Assembly: GCA_031472005.1 (NCBI GenBank)
Contig: PZJY01000006.1
Location: 1,984,001 to 2,048,000 of the forward strand
Source: Tetracladium setigerum
Lineage: Eukaryota; Ascomycota; Leotiomycetes; Helotiales
DNA length: 64,000 nt
Direction: 5' to 3'
In this document: piece after piece, positions 48,077 to 58,239 of the stretch
Numbering within the stretch: position 1 is the stretch's first letter
Layout: every line of letters begins with the position of its first letter
The notes under the pieces: generated by a model
The model's database searches: none
The model's input: only the letters and a program-made list of their open reading frames with translations
What the model was told of the DNA's origin: nothing
Position numbers and translations under genes: made by a program

Positions 48077-49158
48077 TGACAGCTTTTGATGGTCTGAACG
48101 AAATGTATGAGTTTATGAGAACGCATGGATAATGAGACGCATGTGTTTGTTGGCAGGTGAGCTAGTTTGGGCGATGCACAATTAAGATGTTTTCGCGAAA
48201 ATAGTCAAATAGAATCAAGATCATCTTCGAGTACCCTCGCCAAGCTTGTTCAAACCACTCCTCTCAGTCCGACGTCTTGAATCCTTAGCAGCACGTTCCG
48301 TGACGAGGATGACGAGAGGATGCTAGCAACAAATAAGCGAGAGACAGGCGACCGTCGAGCGTCATTCGTATTTTGCCTGTTTTGTTGCGCGTCGCGAAAC
48401 GGATCGTTCGATCTCTTTTCTATGGATCGTCGATTTACCTTTTTGATCGAGTGTTCGGCTGGTCCACTTCGGTCATTTCTGTCAAGGGGGATGGTCTATT
48501 TATGATTCTTGGGTTGTTTACTCGCTGAACGAAAGTCCGATCTGGAGGGAAATGTACGATGAAACTTTATATGGCTCGATTTGGCGCAGAATATTAATGC
48601 ACCTCGAAAAGGGCATTTAATTGGAGGGAAGTTCGAAAAACTGGGTTTGCAATAATTGGAATAATGGGATTGGTTGTTGTATTCTTGTCTTGTAGGTAGG
48701 TAGTTTCCTCACGGTACTCGAACCTTTTACAATAACATCAACACTACCCGCTGTTTCAACCTTTTGAAGTCTAAGAATTGATGCAACAGTGATTCATCCT
48801 GGAACGAATGCTTAATCTACCAAGGTACCTTTGTCATTCGAGGATCAAGGACCATGGTGGAAAACTGTGTAGCAGTCATCAAAATACCCATCATTCATTC
48901 ACTGGACGCCAAGCAACGCTCGACGCATCAGCGTCATGACTGTGCTCTGTGACTCGAGACATTCTCCAACGGCAACAACTCTATGCCTTGTTACACTCTT
49001 CCATCACCACAAGACAACACAGATAAAGCAACTTCACTATAATATCGTTTTGAATCTACTGTACGTACGATGAGCATGCAATCATTTTTATCGGGCCTGC
49101 TCTTCTCCCTCCAACACAAATAACCGTTCACCCCGACACTACTTCAGCCTCGCCACAA
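48077..49158. other. Intergenic region, 1.1 kb
   Basis: This region lies between the SKI3 stop and the NYN gene start on the same strand, and probably contains the SKI3 3' end and the promoter of the next gene. No coding sequence or RNA gene is recognised. Confidence 0.5.
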
Positions 49159-50730
49159 ATGACAGAGCCAAATTCTGACTGGGATTTCAAACTCGCTCAT
49201 GAGTTCGCCAGATCATACAGTTCTGATCCTCAACCTGAAAATGACGAGCAACCATCCATACAACCTCCTACCGTACCATACCAGGTGCCCCGCAGCCTCG
49301 GAGATTTCAGCCGTGTGTTTAGAGCTCTCGGACTTGAGGTCCCTTCTGTACGGTTCTACCTAGCTACCTAGCTACCTAGCTGCTTAATTGAGTCTTCTAA
49401 CGTGAGTATAGTATCCAGAGAAGAAACCCGAGCCCACCGAGTCAACCGAGCCCATAGCATCTCTGCCTTCCTCCTACTCGTCATCTCTTGAACCAGCCGA
49501 AGATTTCGAGGATTTTGTAAATACCAAATCCAAGGGCGTCCGGTGGCATGACGAGGTACAGGGAGAGGAGGTGGCCAGTCCCAGGGAAGTCAGAGGGAAT
49601 ACTACACACGTCGGGAAAGATGCTATAGGGAAAGTGACTAAGTTTGATTCTGTGCCAGTCGTCGCAGAGCCTTCTGCGCCTTCGGACAGAATTCCTTCGC
49701 TTTGGGATCCAGAGACGAACGCGTTTGTGATCCAGCCGAAATTACAGCAGACTGCCGCAGAGCAAAAACGGAGGCTGATTAGACGTCTGAGAAAACGTTT
49801 TCCAGACCCAGGGTCACTATTTGCTACTGATCCCGATTCTGCCATGTCCAGTAGAGTAGGAATAACGGACCCCAATGGTCTTCATATCTTTGTGGACTTC
49901 TCCAATATAATCATTGGATTTTACAATCGATTGAAAGCCGCCAGACAATTGCATGAGAAGGCACATGTAAGTTTTTCATAGTTTCGTGTTCAGCGTCGGG
50001 ACTTTTGTCATGGGCGCCTGTTGGGCTGTCTTTCCCCACATCACGCATTCTAGATGCGCCATACTTTTCTTTACATCCCTCATTTTTGTACGACGCCTAG
50101 GTACTTACTTTATTCTAGATCAAACAACCCTTGTTCTCTTATCGCTCTCTAGCTCTCATATTGGAGCGTGGCCGTCCGGTGGCCCGGCGACTGCTGGTAA
50201 CATCAAAGGCAGCTAGTTTATATCCAAATACTGGCCGTCAGGATTTGCCTAGTCATTTCACTGAAGCCGAAATGTGTGGGTATGAGCTAAGTATTCTGGC
50301 AAGAGTGCCCAAAGTCCAATCAGCAACACCAATTCGGCGCAAGAGAAACGGAACCGGAAACGGTTACGCCACAGGCACGGGTACATCTGGTGATGAGAGT
50401 GGAAACGAGTCTCGGAGGACAGTTATGGCCGAACAGGGCGTCGACGAGATTTTACAGATGAAAATGCTGGAATCAATTTCGGATACTGTTGAGCCTACAA
50501 CTATTGTTCTAGCCTCCGGCGATGCAGCGGAAGCTGAATTTTCCGGTGGTTTTCTGAAGAATGTTGAGCGAGCTCTTTCCAAGGGCTGGAATGTCGAGGT
50601 TGTTGCATGGAATCATGGGTTGAGCAGAGATTACCGGAATCGCGATTTCTTGAAGAAATGGGCTGGAAAGTTTAGTATCATTGAGCTTGATGACTTTGCT
50701 GAGGAGCTTCTTGCGGAATACCGTAGATAG
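49159..50730 (+). CDS. NYN-domain protein (PIN-like putative ribonuclease)
   Basis: A protein with a NYN domain, the PIN-like nuclease fold found in MARF1/limkain and bacterial YacP-type proteins; RNA cleavage is the expected activity but the substrate is unknown. Exons 49159-49347, 49412-49966 and 50119-50730 join in phase 0 to 451 residues. Residues 1-200 are polar and disordered. The domain starts at HIFVDFSNIIIGFY with the first acidic site D225, continues with RRLLVTSKA and GVDEILQMKM (D357, E358), and ends with IVLASGDAAEAEF (D383) and GWNVEVVAWNHGLS. These are the spaced acidic residues of the fold. A lysine/arginine-rich loop (about residues 318-350) interrupts it. The 152-bp second intron is long for this window. 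Confidence 0.85.
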
Positions 50731-51170
50731 ATAGGTAGACAAACGGGGCTTTGGGAGCGCGTCGCCGAAATGTGACGAAGTCAGCCAATTTCTCGTTCGA
50801 TACCTACCGAAGCGCTGTATGAAAATTGCAGACCTTTGGTGTTCTCCTTTGGACCTCTGGAGCAGGATAGCATTAAAAGATATAGCAGTTCGATATTGCA
50901 AAAGCGCCCAAGCGAATTATTAAACTCTAAGTGAGCTAGATACTCGAGCTGTCTGTCGGTGGGAAATAGAACAGGAAATTCGGATCAAGACGAATGAGTT
51001 AACTAAAACTACCAACCTCTAGGTAGGTAGTAGGGAGGAGGGACTTAGTCGTTCGGCCAAGATCCCCTCACCTGCGCCTCGCAAGTCTCTAATTTTGTAT
51101 GTACCTCAAGCAAAAATATACCTTTTACCACAACTGATAGGGAAAATCCCAAAAAAAAAAATCATCTTTA
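50731..51170. other. Intergenic region between the NYN gene and tRNA-Ser
   Basis: Probably the 3' untranslated region of the NYN gene, with the RNA polymerase III terminator of the tRNA at its right end: a run of 11 A on the plus strand at 51151-51161, which is T on the transcribed strand. Nothing else is recognised. Confidence 0.6.
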
Positions 51171-51270
51171 CGACACCTGAGTGATTCGAACACTCGCTCC
51201 CGAAGGAAATGCCTGTTTGCTTTGATTACTCAATAGCAGGGCATCGCGTTAACCACTCCGCCAAAGTGCC
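51171..51270 (-). tRNA. tRNA-Ser (anticodon GCT), with intron
   Basis: The full cloverleaf can be drawn. The acceptor stem GGCACTT pairs with AGGTGTC (two G-U pairs), with discriminator G. The D arm has GCG/CGC. The anticodon stem ATGCC/GGCAT encloses C-T-GCT-A. A 19-nt intron follows position 37. A long variable arm (TTCCTTCGGGAG) and a T arm GAGTG-TTCGAAT-CACTC complete it. The long variable arm and G73 fit serine. A T11 tract about 10 nt downstream would terminate RNA polymerase III. Confidence 0.95.
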
Positions 51271-51658
51271 TTGGTTGACTGATTGCCGACCCATTCGTTT
51301 AAAAGGCATCTTTAACAGGCAGAGAGGTACGTAAGTAGAGTTATGCAAGTTAGCAAGAAGTTTCCATAACTGTGCAGGACCAACCGAGGAAAAAGAAAGA
51401 GAGGAGAAAGGTTTGAATACCCCATTCCATCCTTATTAATTCGTCCCCCTCCCTGCCTGGCTTTCACCTTGACCAAAGCTTCGAGAGCAAAAACCCACAA
51501 CTTTCGGAATGCTCTACCAAACTAGGTACCAAGAGCAAACCTCGGCCACAAGGAAAAATATTTGTGGATATTATTTGCCCCGTCCAGTGCTCTGCTCCAT
51601 TCGATAGACTTAAGAGAGATTAAGCAGTTGGGTTTTCATTCAATTCAAAGAAAGCATT
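51271..51658. other. Spacer between two divergent tRNA-Ser genes
   Basis: A 388-bp spacer with no supported gene. It forms the 5' flank of both tRNA genes. Confidence 0.5.
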
Positions 51659-51770
51659 GTCGTGATGGCAGAGTGGTCTAATGCGATAGACTAGAATATT
51701 GTTTCTCAAAAACAGTTGCCTATGTTATCTATTCTCTTCGGAGGCGTCGGTTCAAATCCGACTCACGACT
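51659..51770 (+). tRNA. tRNA-Ser (anticodon AGA), with intron and unusual discriminator
   Basis: The acceptor stem GTCGTGA pairs perfectly with TCACGAC. The D arm has GCA/TGC. The anticodon stem ATAGA/TCTAT encloses C-T-AGA-A, with an intron of about 30 nt after position 37. The long variable arm (TCTCTTCGGAGG) and a T arm GTCGG-TTCAAAT-CCGAC follow. Without the intron the length is 82 nt, normal for serine. The base after the acceptor stem is T, where eukaryotic serine tRNAs normally have G73; it runs straight into the T4 terminator. Leucine is less likely from the anticodon and would need A73. Confidence 0.9.
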
Positions 51771-52434
51771 TTTACAATCATTTCTTTTACCATTTCTTTT
51801 TGGTCTCCTTTTTTTGGCTTGGTCTTTAGAGGGTTTATGTTTGGCCCTTTGGGATGTTTGTATTCAATCAACGTCGCTCAAATTTAGTATTGCTCTCAAG
51901 AGCTTGTGTTTTTTTTGGTGGGCCCCGGGCCCCAGTCCAACCGTGATCCTCGCGATTCCAAAATTAGATCGTCTCCCCATTCATTCATCATTCTACGCCT
52001 TGAAACGTGGAAGCATGATCTTTTCTCTGTCAGATTATTCTCACACTTGACATGGAATTTGAATTTCAGGGAAACCACTCAAGTATGGACTGTGAGGAGA
52101 ATTTTTGCTGATGTATATAACTAGGTTTGCAACACCGCAACATTGGCTATGATACTGTCGATCACAAGCGGCAAAGTCAGACGTGGAACGTATGATATAA
52201 TAATTACTTCACAAGTTGTATGAATTGTATATTATTAACTCAAAATGCGAAATATGTGCGTCGATCGAATCGCCATCCCAAACGCCATGCCATCCCACAT
52301 CATCCCCGAAACGCCTGCCCAATGTAACTTTAGATGTACATGTTTTCCTCCTCCATACCCATTGAACAAAACGCCCACAAACATATGTAATCGTGTAAAA
52401 CTACCAGCCATTATCTCTACGCTTTATTCTTCAT
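51771..52434. other. Intergenic region, 0.66 kb
   Basis: This region lies between the tRNA and the 3' end of a minus-strand gene. Pyrimidine-rich tracts occur near 51780-51810. No gene is recognised. Confidence 0.5.
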
Positions 52435-54653
52435 CTACGCCCTGATAACGAATTCCACTCTTCCCGAAATATTACTAATATCTACCGCCGACCCTTCGCC
52501 TTTGGCATCGACACCTCTCCTCTTCTCTACCTCCTTGAAGGCCCACCCGGTTCTATCCTTAATAGTCTTGAAGCCTTCGCCTTTTACTTCAATTTCGCCG
52601 GATACCGTTTTTACGTGCACGTTTCCTTGCCATGCGTCCGGGTAGCTAGCAGTGACTGTGCCTGTGTTTGAGGAGTGTGCGGAGCGGAGGGAGCGTAATT
52701 TTGCGGTTTCGATTGCTTGCGCTTCTATGGGAGGAAGTATAGCTCTATAAGGGTCTCCGTCGCCAATATCAAGGGGAGGCGCCTTGACCTTTTCGGGTGA
52801 GAGTGAGACGGGAGTGAAAAATATTGGTTCAAGGACTGAGATCTTAGTAGTGCCGCTGACTGTATGAGTCTCGAAACTATTGGGTGGGACCTTCGAGGTT
52901 CCTTCGTCTGTCGGTAGGACAGGCAATGTAATGATATCAACAGTTCCCGAGGTGGTTTTGAAATTACTTTCAGAGCCTAGATAATACGAGCCCGAAATAC
53001 CGCCGGAAGTTGAATGAACCCGAGTGATATAGTCTCTGAATGGAATTGTTTGGCCTGGAATAGCTTGACGTTGGCTGGAAAAGGGTAGGTCGACATGAAT
53101 ACTTCCTGAAGCCGTTTGAACTTCAAGATCTGCCGGGGCAGGAGATGTTACCGAAGCTGGCTGTGGGAAAACGGCGACATTGATATTACCCGATTCGGAA
53201 GAGAGTAGTAGATCATCTAGCAGAGGGTAGGTGCCAGTAATTTCGCCAGATACGGTTTCAACGACCATTCGGCGGGAAGAGAATTGAATTTTGACGTCAG
53301 GCTCATCCACGGACTTCGTCTTAAACTCTGGCTTGGAGCATAGAGCAGGATGAATGGATTGTGGAACAACTCTGGATGCCTCCTCATCGGCAGTGGCGAG
53401 CCAGACATGTCCAGATGCAGTGCTGAATTTTGACCTCCCTGTGACGTTCACCTTCACATCGGAAAGCGCAAGGTTCAAAGTAGGCGAGTCAAAGAGAAGG
53501 CTGGTGAGATCGATATCCTCTGGGAAATAAGCAGTGATGATGACATACAAGCATTGCGCTTTGGTTGTGTACCTGTCGGCATATCGGGGTGTGGTCAACT
53601 CCAAAGTTTGGGAGTCATCAGACCAGTTTAGAACAGTCGACATCTTCGTACTTGTGCCCATATCAACAGTGATATATGGACCTTTCCCATGCGTGGAGTT
53701 GAAAGGGGCTCTTCGAAGACGTATCTCGCCTTCCGCAGAGACAGTAGGATAAGCTTTGGCATCGGCTTGTTCCTTGATCTTATGAATTATGCTCAACTCC
53801 CTTCCTCCTGAGAATCCGTATACTGTCTGGTCATTTTTGCTAGTGGCCGCGGGGCAATATTCCGCGTTAGAGTCAATTGGTTTACCTCTTGATTGCTATG
53901 GATTGTAAGTGGGTAGTTCCTCTCTAAAGTAGCAAAATATCTTACATCTGTGCAGCTAAACACAATGGCCAAAGTCGAGCCAACTACAGCCAACACAATT
54001 CCAGCAAGCACCAGCACCTTGAACTTTCGTTTGCGCGGAGAGAATGAACCACCTGGAATCAGCGGTTCACTCTCAGACGGCAGCCCATCCACAGGTCCTC
54101 CCATACTTTCTGGTTCACGCCCTGCAACAGCCGTGAGAAACCCCCGCTCAAGTTGTTGCTCAGGGAAAGTACTGTATGATCGGGTGTGTCGAGTAGATGT
54201 CGGTGAGGAAGGTAACGGTGAAGCAGATGACTGAGGAGGTGATTCCGAGTACGCGGGAGGAGCGTGAGAGATCAGAGGATCTTGCTCTGAGAAGGAGCCG
54301 AGTCGTCGATGCGACGAAACCTGTGGAACCGGCGACATCGTACTGGGTGACACACGGGGAGGTGACGAACACAGTGCTAGTTGAGGTGACCTTGGATGAT
54401 GGCGTACTTGTCTCGAGCTGCTTCCTGAAGCGGGGTGAGAACCCGGAGGATCTATCAATGTTTTGGCTTCTGGGGGACCATAACAATCCGGATCCATGGT
54501 GGGATCAGGCACCAGAGTGCGTCTGGCTGTAGGCATCGCTGTGCGTCCAAAATAGCCATCCGACGGGGACAATTCGTCGCTGAAAGACTCTCCTCCATCA
54601 GACATGGCATCTACATCCTCAGCGGAGTAGAGGTTGTCGGAATATGGAGGCAT
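52435..54653 (-). CDS. Single-pass membrane protein with repeated beta motifs
   Basis: A conserved fungal protein without a known role. Exons 54653-53946 and 53895-52435 join in phase 0 to 722 residues. Residues 1-205 are polar, serine/proline-rich and acidic (probably cytoplasmic), followed by the basic stop RKRKFK and one membrane helix at about 211-232 (VLVLAGIVLAVVGSTLAIVF). The larger C-terminal part, probably outside or lumenal, contains at least six copies of a short pattern of the type T-x-SG-x-I-x-V (for example VETVSGEITGTY, VQTASGSIHVDL, THTVSGTTKISV, VKTVSGEIEVKG). This suggests a beta-solenoid like DUF4097-type adhesin-like domains. Both halves also occur as separate long open frames; the intron between them restores one protein. 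The start MPPYSDN was chosen over an upstream non-ATG extension. Confidence 0.85.
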
Positions 54654-55396
54654 TTTGTCCTGATTCTTGCCGCCGATGCCTCGCGGGCCTGACGGGATGA
54701 AGTTGTGAAATCCAACAAAAGTAGAGGTCGCAAGAGCACGCAGAATACAATGGATCCAAAGCAAATAATGGATGAATAGATTTGGCCTTGAAAGTTGGTC
54801 AAGACACGTCAGCTCTCACTCGCGAGCGAGGGGGGATGGATGGGGATGTCAGACGGAGGAAAAGCGGCCAAGCAAGGCAACAACAAAAGATCCGAATGGG
54901 ATGGGATGGGATGGTGATGATGCACAGCCGCGCAATTCATCCTTTGGGCGCCAATGATATGACGAGACGCCCAGCCTCGACCATTCAGAATAATCTATTC
55001 ATACCCGAGTATCAATTCCATTGTAGCCATACTGTATATCATCACACTTGCGACTGACCACGATAATGTAAGAAAAGAAGGTATCGTCGAGCCTCTCTGT
55101 GGACGACACCTGTGTAATCCATCCTGGAGTTTCTACGAGGCTACTGCATCTTGGCATTTTCTTGATGCGACGACATAGTCCAGATTTCAAGAGGGTGATT
55201 CAAGGAGTAAACAACAAGTAAACCAACAAAACGGTAAACCATAGCCGATGAGAAGCAATAATTTAGCTAGAAAGGGAGGAGGGAACACAATGAGGAAACA
55301 ATAGGAAAGAGCAAGCTACGACTGGCTTGGCACCCTCTCATCAACAGAACCAGAGACATCACCCAATGTATCTCGAGATATAGAATGCAGACCATA
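54654..55396. promoter_or_regulatory. Divergent promoter region
   Basis: A 0.74-kb gap between the membrane-protein start and the ketopantoate-reductase start. A GGGAT/GGGATGG repeat tract lies near 54895-54915. No coding sequence is supported. Confidence 0.5.
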
Positions 55397-56509
55397 ATGT
55401 CTACCTCCACAAGAATACACATCCTCGGCCTTGGAAACCTAGGCCGCCTCTTCGCCCACGCCCTCGCCAATAAACCCAACCCACCACCTGTAACCCTCCT
55501 CTTCCACCGACCAACTCTCCATCAAGAATGGACTACTGCAGGCCAAAAGATCCAAATCACCACCCACGGCATCACCAACTCCCATGGTTCCTTCGAAATC
55601 GAAGAAGTGCCTCTGCATACAAATGCAGCTATAATCCAAAAGCAAGATCAAGAACCAATACAAAACCTGATCGTCACCACCAAAACCATCCACACAGTCA
55701 AAGCCATCCACGCAATCAAAACGCGACTAGGTCGTGACTCCACCATTTTATTTGCGCAAAATGGAATGGGTACTATTGAGGAAGTTACCGAGTCCCTTTT
55801 TTCCGACAAGAGAGAGAGACCGAATCTCCTTGCTGCGATTACTTCGCATGGTGTATATTCGCATGGACCGTTTCGGTCCGTTCATGCTGGTCTGGCGAAT
55901 ACGACTATCGGGCTGGTAAGCGGCGACGAGAGATCTCGTTATCTCCTCGATCAAATTGTCAATTCGCCTATCCTGGCTGCGACGGAAGTCTCATCATCGG
56001 AAATTCTGAAGGTTCAGTTGGAAAAGTTGGTCGTTAATGCGATGATAAATCCTCTTACTGTGCTCTTTGATTGCAAGAATGGGGAGCTGTTCACGCGTTC
56101 GGAGATATTGGATGTCATGCGAAATATGCTCATGGAGGTGTATGAAGTCCTTCAAAACTTACCAGGAGAGTTATCACAGCATGATGAGAGGTTTTCGCTT
56201 GGGAAATTGGAGGAAAGAGTGCTGAGTATAGGCGCGAAGACCGCAGAGAATACAAGTTCTATGCGGCAAGATGTACAGGCAAGGAAGCAGACTGAGATTG
56301 ATTATATTAATGGATGGATTACGAGGAAAGGAAGAGAAAATGGAGTGACGTGCGGGTGGAATGAGAAGGTCGTGGAGATGGTTAAGAAGGGGAGGTCTAT
56401 TACTGTTGCGGATATTGGAGATCATTTCTCTCTGCCAAGAGGAGGTAAGGAGAGTTTGAAAAATCAGCTTACTTCTGAGAACTTCTTCAAGCTACAAGCG
56501 GCAAGCTGA
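55397..56509 (+). CDS. 2-dehydropantoate 2-reductase family protein
   Basis: A ketopantoate-reductase (ApbA/PanE) family enzyme, NADPH-dependent; the classical reaction gives pantoate for pantothenate and CoA. Fungi often have several paralogues, so the true substrate is uncertain. One exon encodes 370 residues. The N-terminal Rossmann motif is GLGNLG (residues 11-16). LIVTTKTIHTVKAI and FAQNGMGTIEE form the usual second half of the nucleotide domain. The C-terminal helical domain has KVQLEKLVVNAMINPLTVLF, where lysine and asparagine match the catalytic positions, and SSMRQDVQARKQTEIDYINGW. The start at 55397 was preferred to an ATG 4 codons upstream because it begins MSTSTRIHILG, directly at the first beta strand. 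Confidence 0.9.
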   Translation: MSTSTRIHILGLGNLGRLFAHALANKPNPPPVTLLFHRPTLHQEWTTAGQKIQITTHGITNSHGSFEIEEVPLHTNAAIIQKQDQEPIQNLIVTTKTIHTVKAIHAIKTRLGRDSTILFAQNGMGTIEEVTESLFSDKRERPNLLAAITSHGVYSHGPFRSVHAGLANTTIGLVSGDERSRYLLDQIVNSPILAATEVSSSEILKVQLEKLVVNAMINPLTVLFDCKNGELFTRSEILDVMRNMLMEVYEVLQNLPGELSQHDERFSLGKLEERVLSIGAKTAENTSSMRQDVQARKQTEIDYINGWITRKGRENGVTCGWNEKVVEMVKKGRSITVADIGDHFSLPRGGKESLKNQLTSENFFKLQAAS

Positions 56510-56823
56510 ATAGCACCAAATAGAGAGAAATACGTAAAATTTATTTTTAAAAATGGCCAGGAAAGTTCACATCCAAGCTCATCTGCCTACCACGTCTGGC
56601 AGGCATCAGCAGAAATGGAAACAATGAAATGAAATCCAAGTAGAAATCCAAATCATAGTTGTTTTACAGTTTCTTTTTGACAATTCGATTGCATGCTTCA
56701 ATATATACACTTTGCCCACTCTTCATGTCTGCCCTCTTTGCTTGCTGCCCATGTGATTCTTTCCGTATTCATAGTACACCCCCAGATAGCCCGAATTTCA
56801 TTCCATTCCTTTGACTACCCAAT
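56510..56823. other. Intergenic region between convergent genes
   Basis: A 314-bp gap between the ketopantoate-reductase and GRIM-19 stops, AT-rich and without visible features. Confidence 0.5.
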
Positions 56824-57668
56824 CTACTTTGTAATTGTCCTTGGAGTAACAGCAAATGTAGGTCGTACGTATCTGTACCATACTGGTTAGCCTCATTCAT
56901 TACATTCATCATGCCACCTCAATCACAATCCCAACTTAACCCACACATGCGCCGCTTGTACTTCCAGCCCTCACAACGGCCATGAAAGATAACACACGCT
57001 AAACCACAAAAATACACATACCTATCCGAGTTATAAGGACTAGTAGTCTTTCCCAACAACTCCTGCTCCCTCGCCTGATCCGCCAGATGTCTCCTCACCA
57101 AGTCCCTATCCTCCTCCGCCGTCAACAATGGGATGAGATGAATTCTGGACCACATCTTCTCGCGTGCGAGTTCACTAGGGTTCCCATCATATCAGCATAA
57201 ATCCTCTGCGTTTCCTTCCCTCCCGTTCCCGTTCCCATGCATTTCGTTCCATCCCCATCCTTCAACCGTTCGAATATCAAGATAAAGAGGCATATCGCTG
57301 ATGATATGCTTCCTTCGGTGGCCATGGTGGAAGTCAAAACGTACTTGTGCTCCCTGATTCCAACTCCAACCTTATAAAATCCAAAAGTCATCAACCCAAC
57401 CATACCCGCCAACATAATCGATGGTCTGAAACCTCTTGCCGGAAGGTTCCTCTGTCATTCAACCTCCATCAGCATAATCCCATAATTTCTATCTCCTCTC
57501 CTCTCCCATCATCCCGTCCCTAGCATTCCATCTTCCCCCCTCTTCGTGTTGGCTATCCTGGGAGGTTCGGGTGGTGGAATTGAGGACTTGGGAGTGGATT
57601 GGGAGGATGTAACGTACCTTGTATTGAACAGGCGCGTAGCCGCCGCTGGGGGGCAGATCTTGAGGCAT
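56824..57668 (-). CDS. NDUFA13: NADH dehydrogenase (complex I) subunit GRIM-19 / NDUFA13
   Basis: An accessory subunit of mitochondrial complex I in the inner membrane. Four short exons (57668-57618, 57451-57345, 57174-57022, 56872-56824) join to 119 residues, which is why no long open frame marks the gene. The N-terminus MPQDLPPSGGYAPVQYKRNLP is diagnostic, followed by ARGFRP and one membrane helix at about residues 29-47. A long charged helix (LAREKMWSRIHLIPLLTAEEDRD) and YNSDRYVRPTFAVTP close the protein. The last two introns are 170 and 149 bp. The final exon adds only 16 codons including the stop and is supported by the conserved RPTFAVTP ending. Confidence 0.93.
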
Positions 57669-58239
57669 GGTGTCTGCTGTGGTTCGTCTTCAATTGGTGT
57701 TTCTGCGTGATGCATCGATGGAGCTTCAAGAATGAGGTCCAACGTTGAAATTCAGCGCTAAACCTTGTTGAGCGAGTCAAATTCTGCCCCTTTACACCGA
57801 CTATCCGACTGTTCCTGGATAACAACAATTCTACAAAGCCAAAGCACAGGGACGTGTGAACTTAAATTACACACAATCAAGTGAGATTTGGAAGCATTTT
57901 TAAGTAAAGACTCAAAAAGATTTTTTTTATTTGTGTCCATAATCAAATAACGCCATTCTGCTATGCTCACTGAAGTCAAGTCTCCATCCATAAAGCCCAG
58001 GATTTCCAACCAAATCCCAAAGAACAAATCAAGACCACAACACCACCCCAAAATCGAAGCTCTGTCTGCCCGATGATGATGATGAGGAATCCCCTGTAAA
58101 AACGCCCTTTTTCCCCTGCGAGAGAAAAAGCATCCCACCTGAAGGAAATGCAAGAATCTTATCGCCCAGAAAAGGTACACAATAACTAATACAAAACACC
58201 GGACCTGGAAGAGGACATGATCTTCTTTGTGCAGATTAT
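57669..58239. other. Intergenic region, 0.57 kb
   Basis: This region lies between the GRIM-19 start and the FCP1 stop, both on the minus strand. It should hold the GRIM-19 promoter and the FCP1 3' end. No gene is recognised. Confidence 0.5.
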
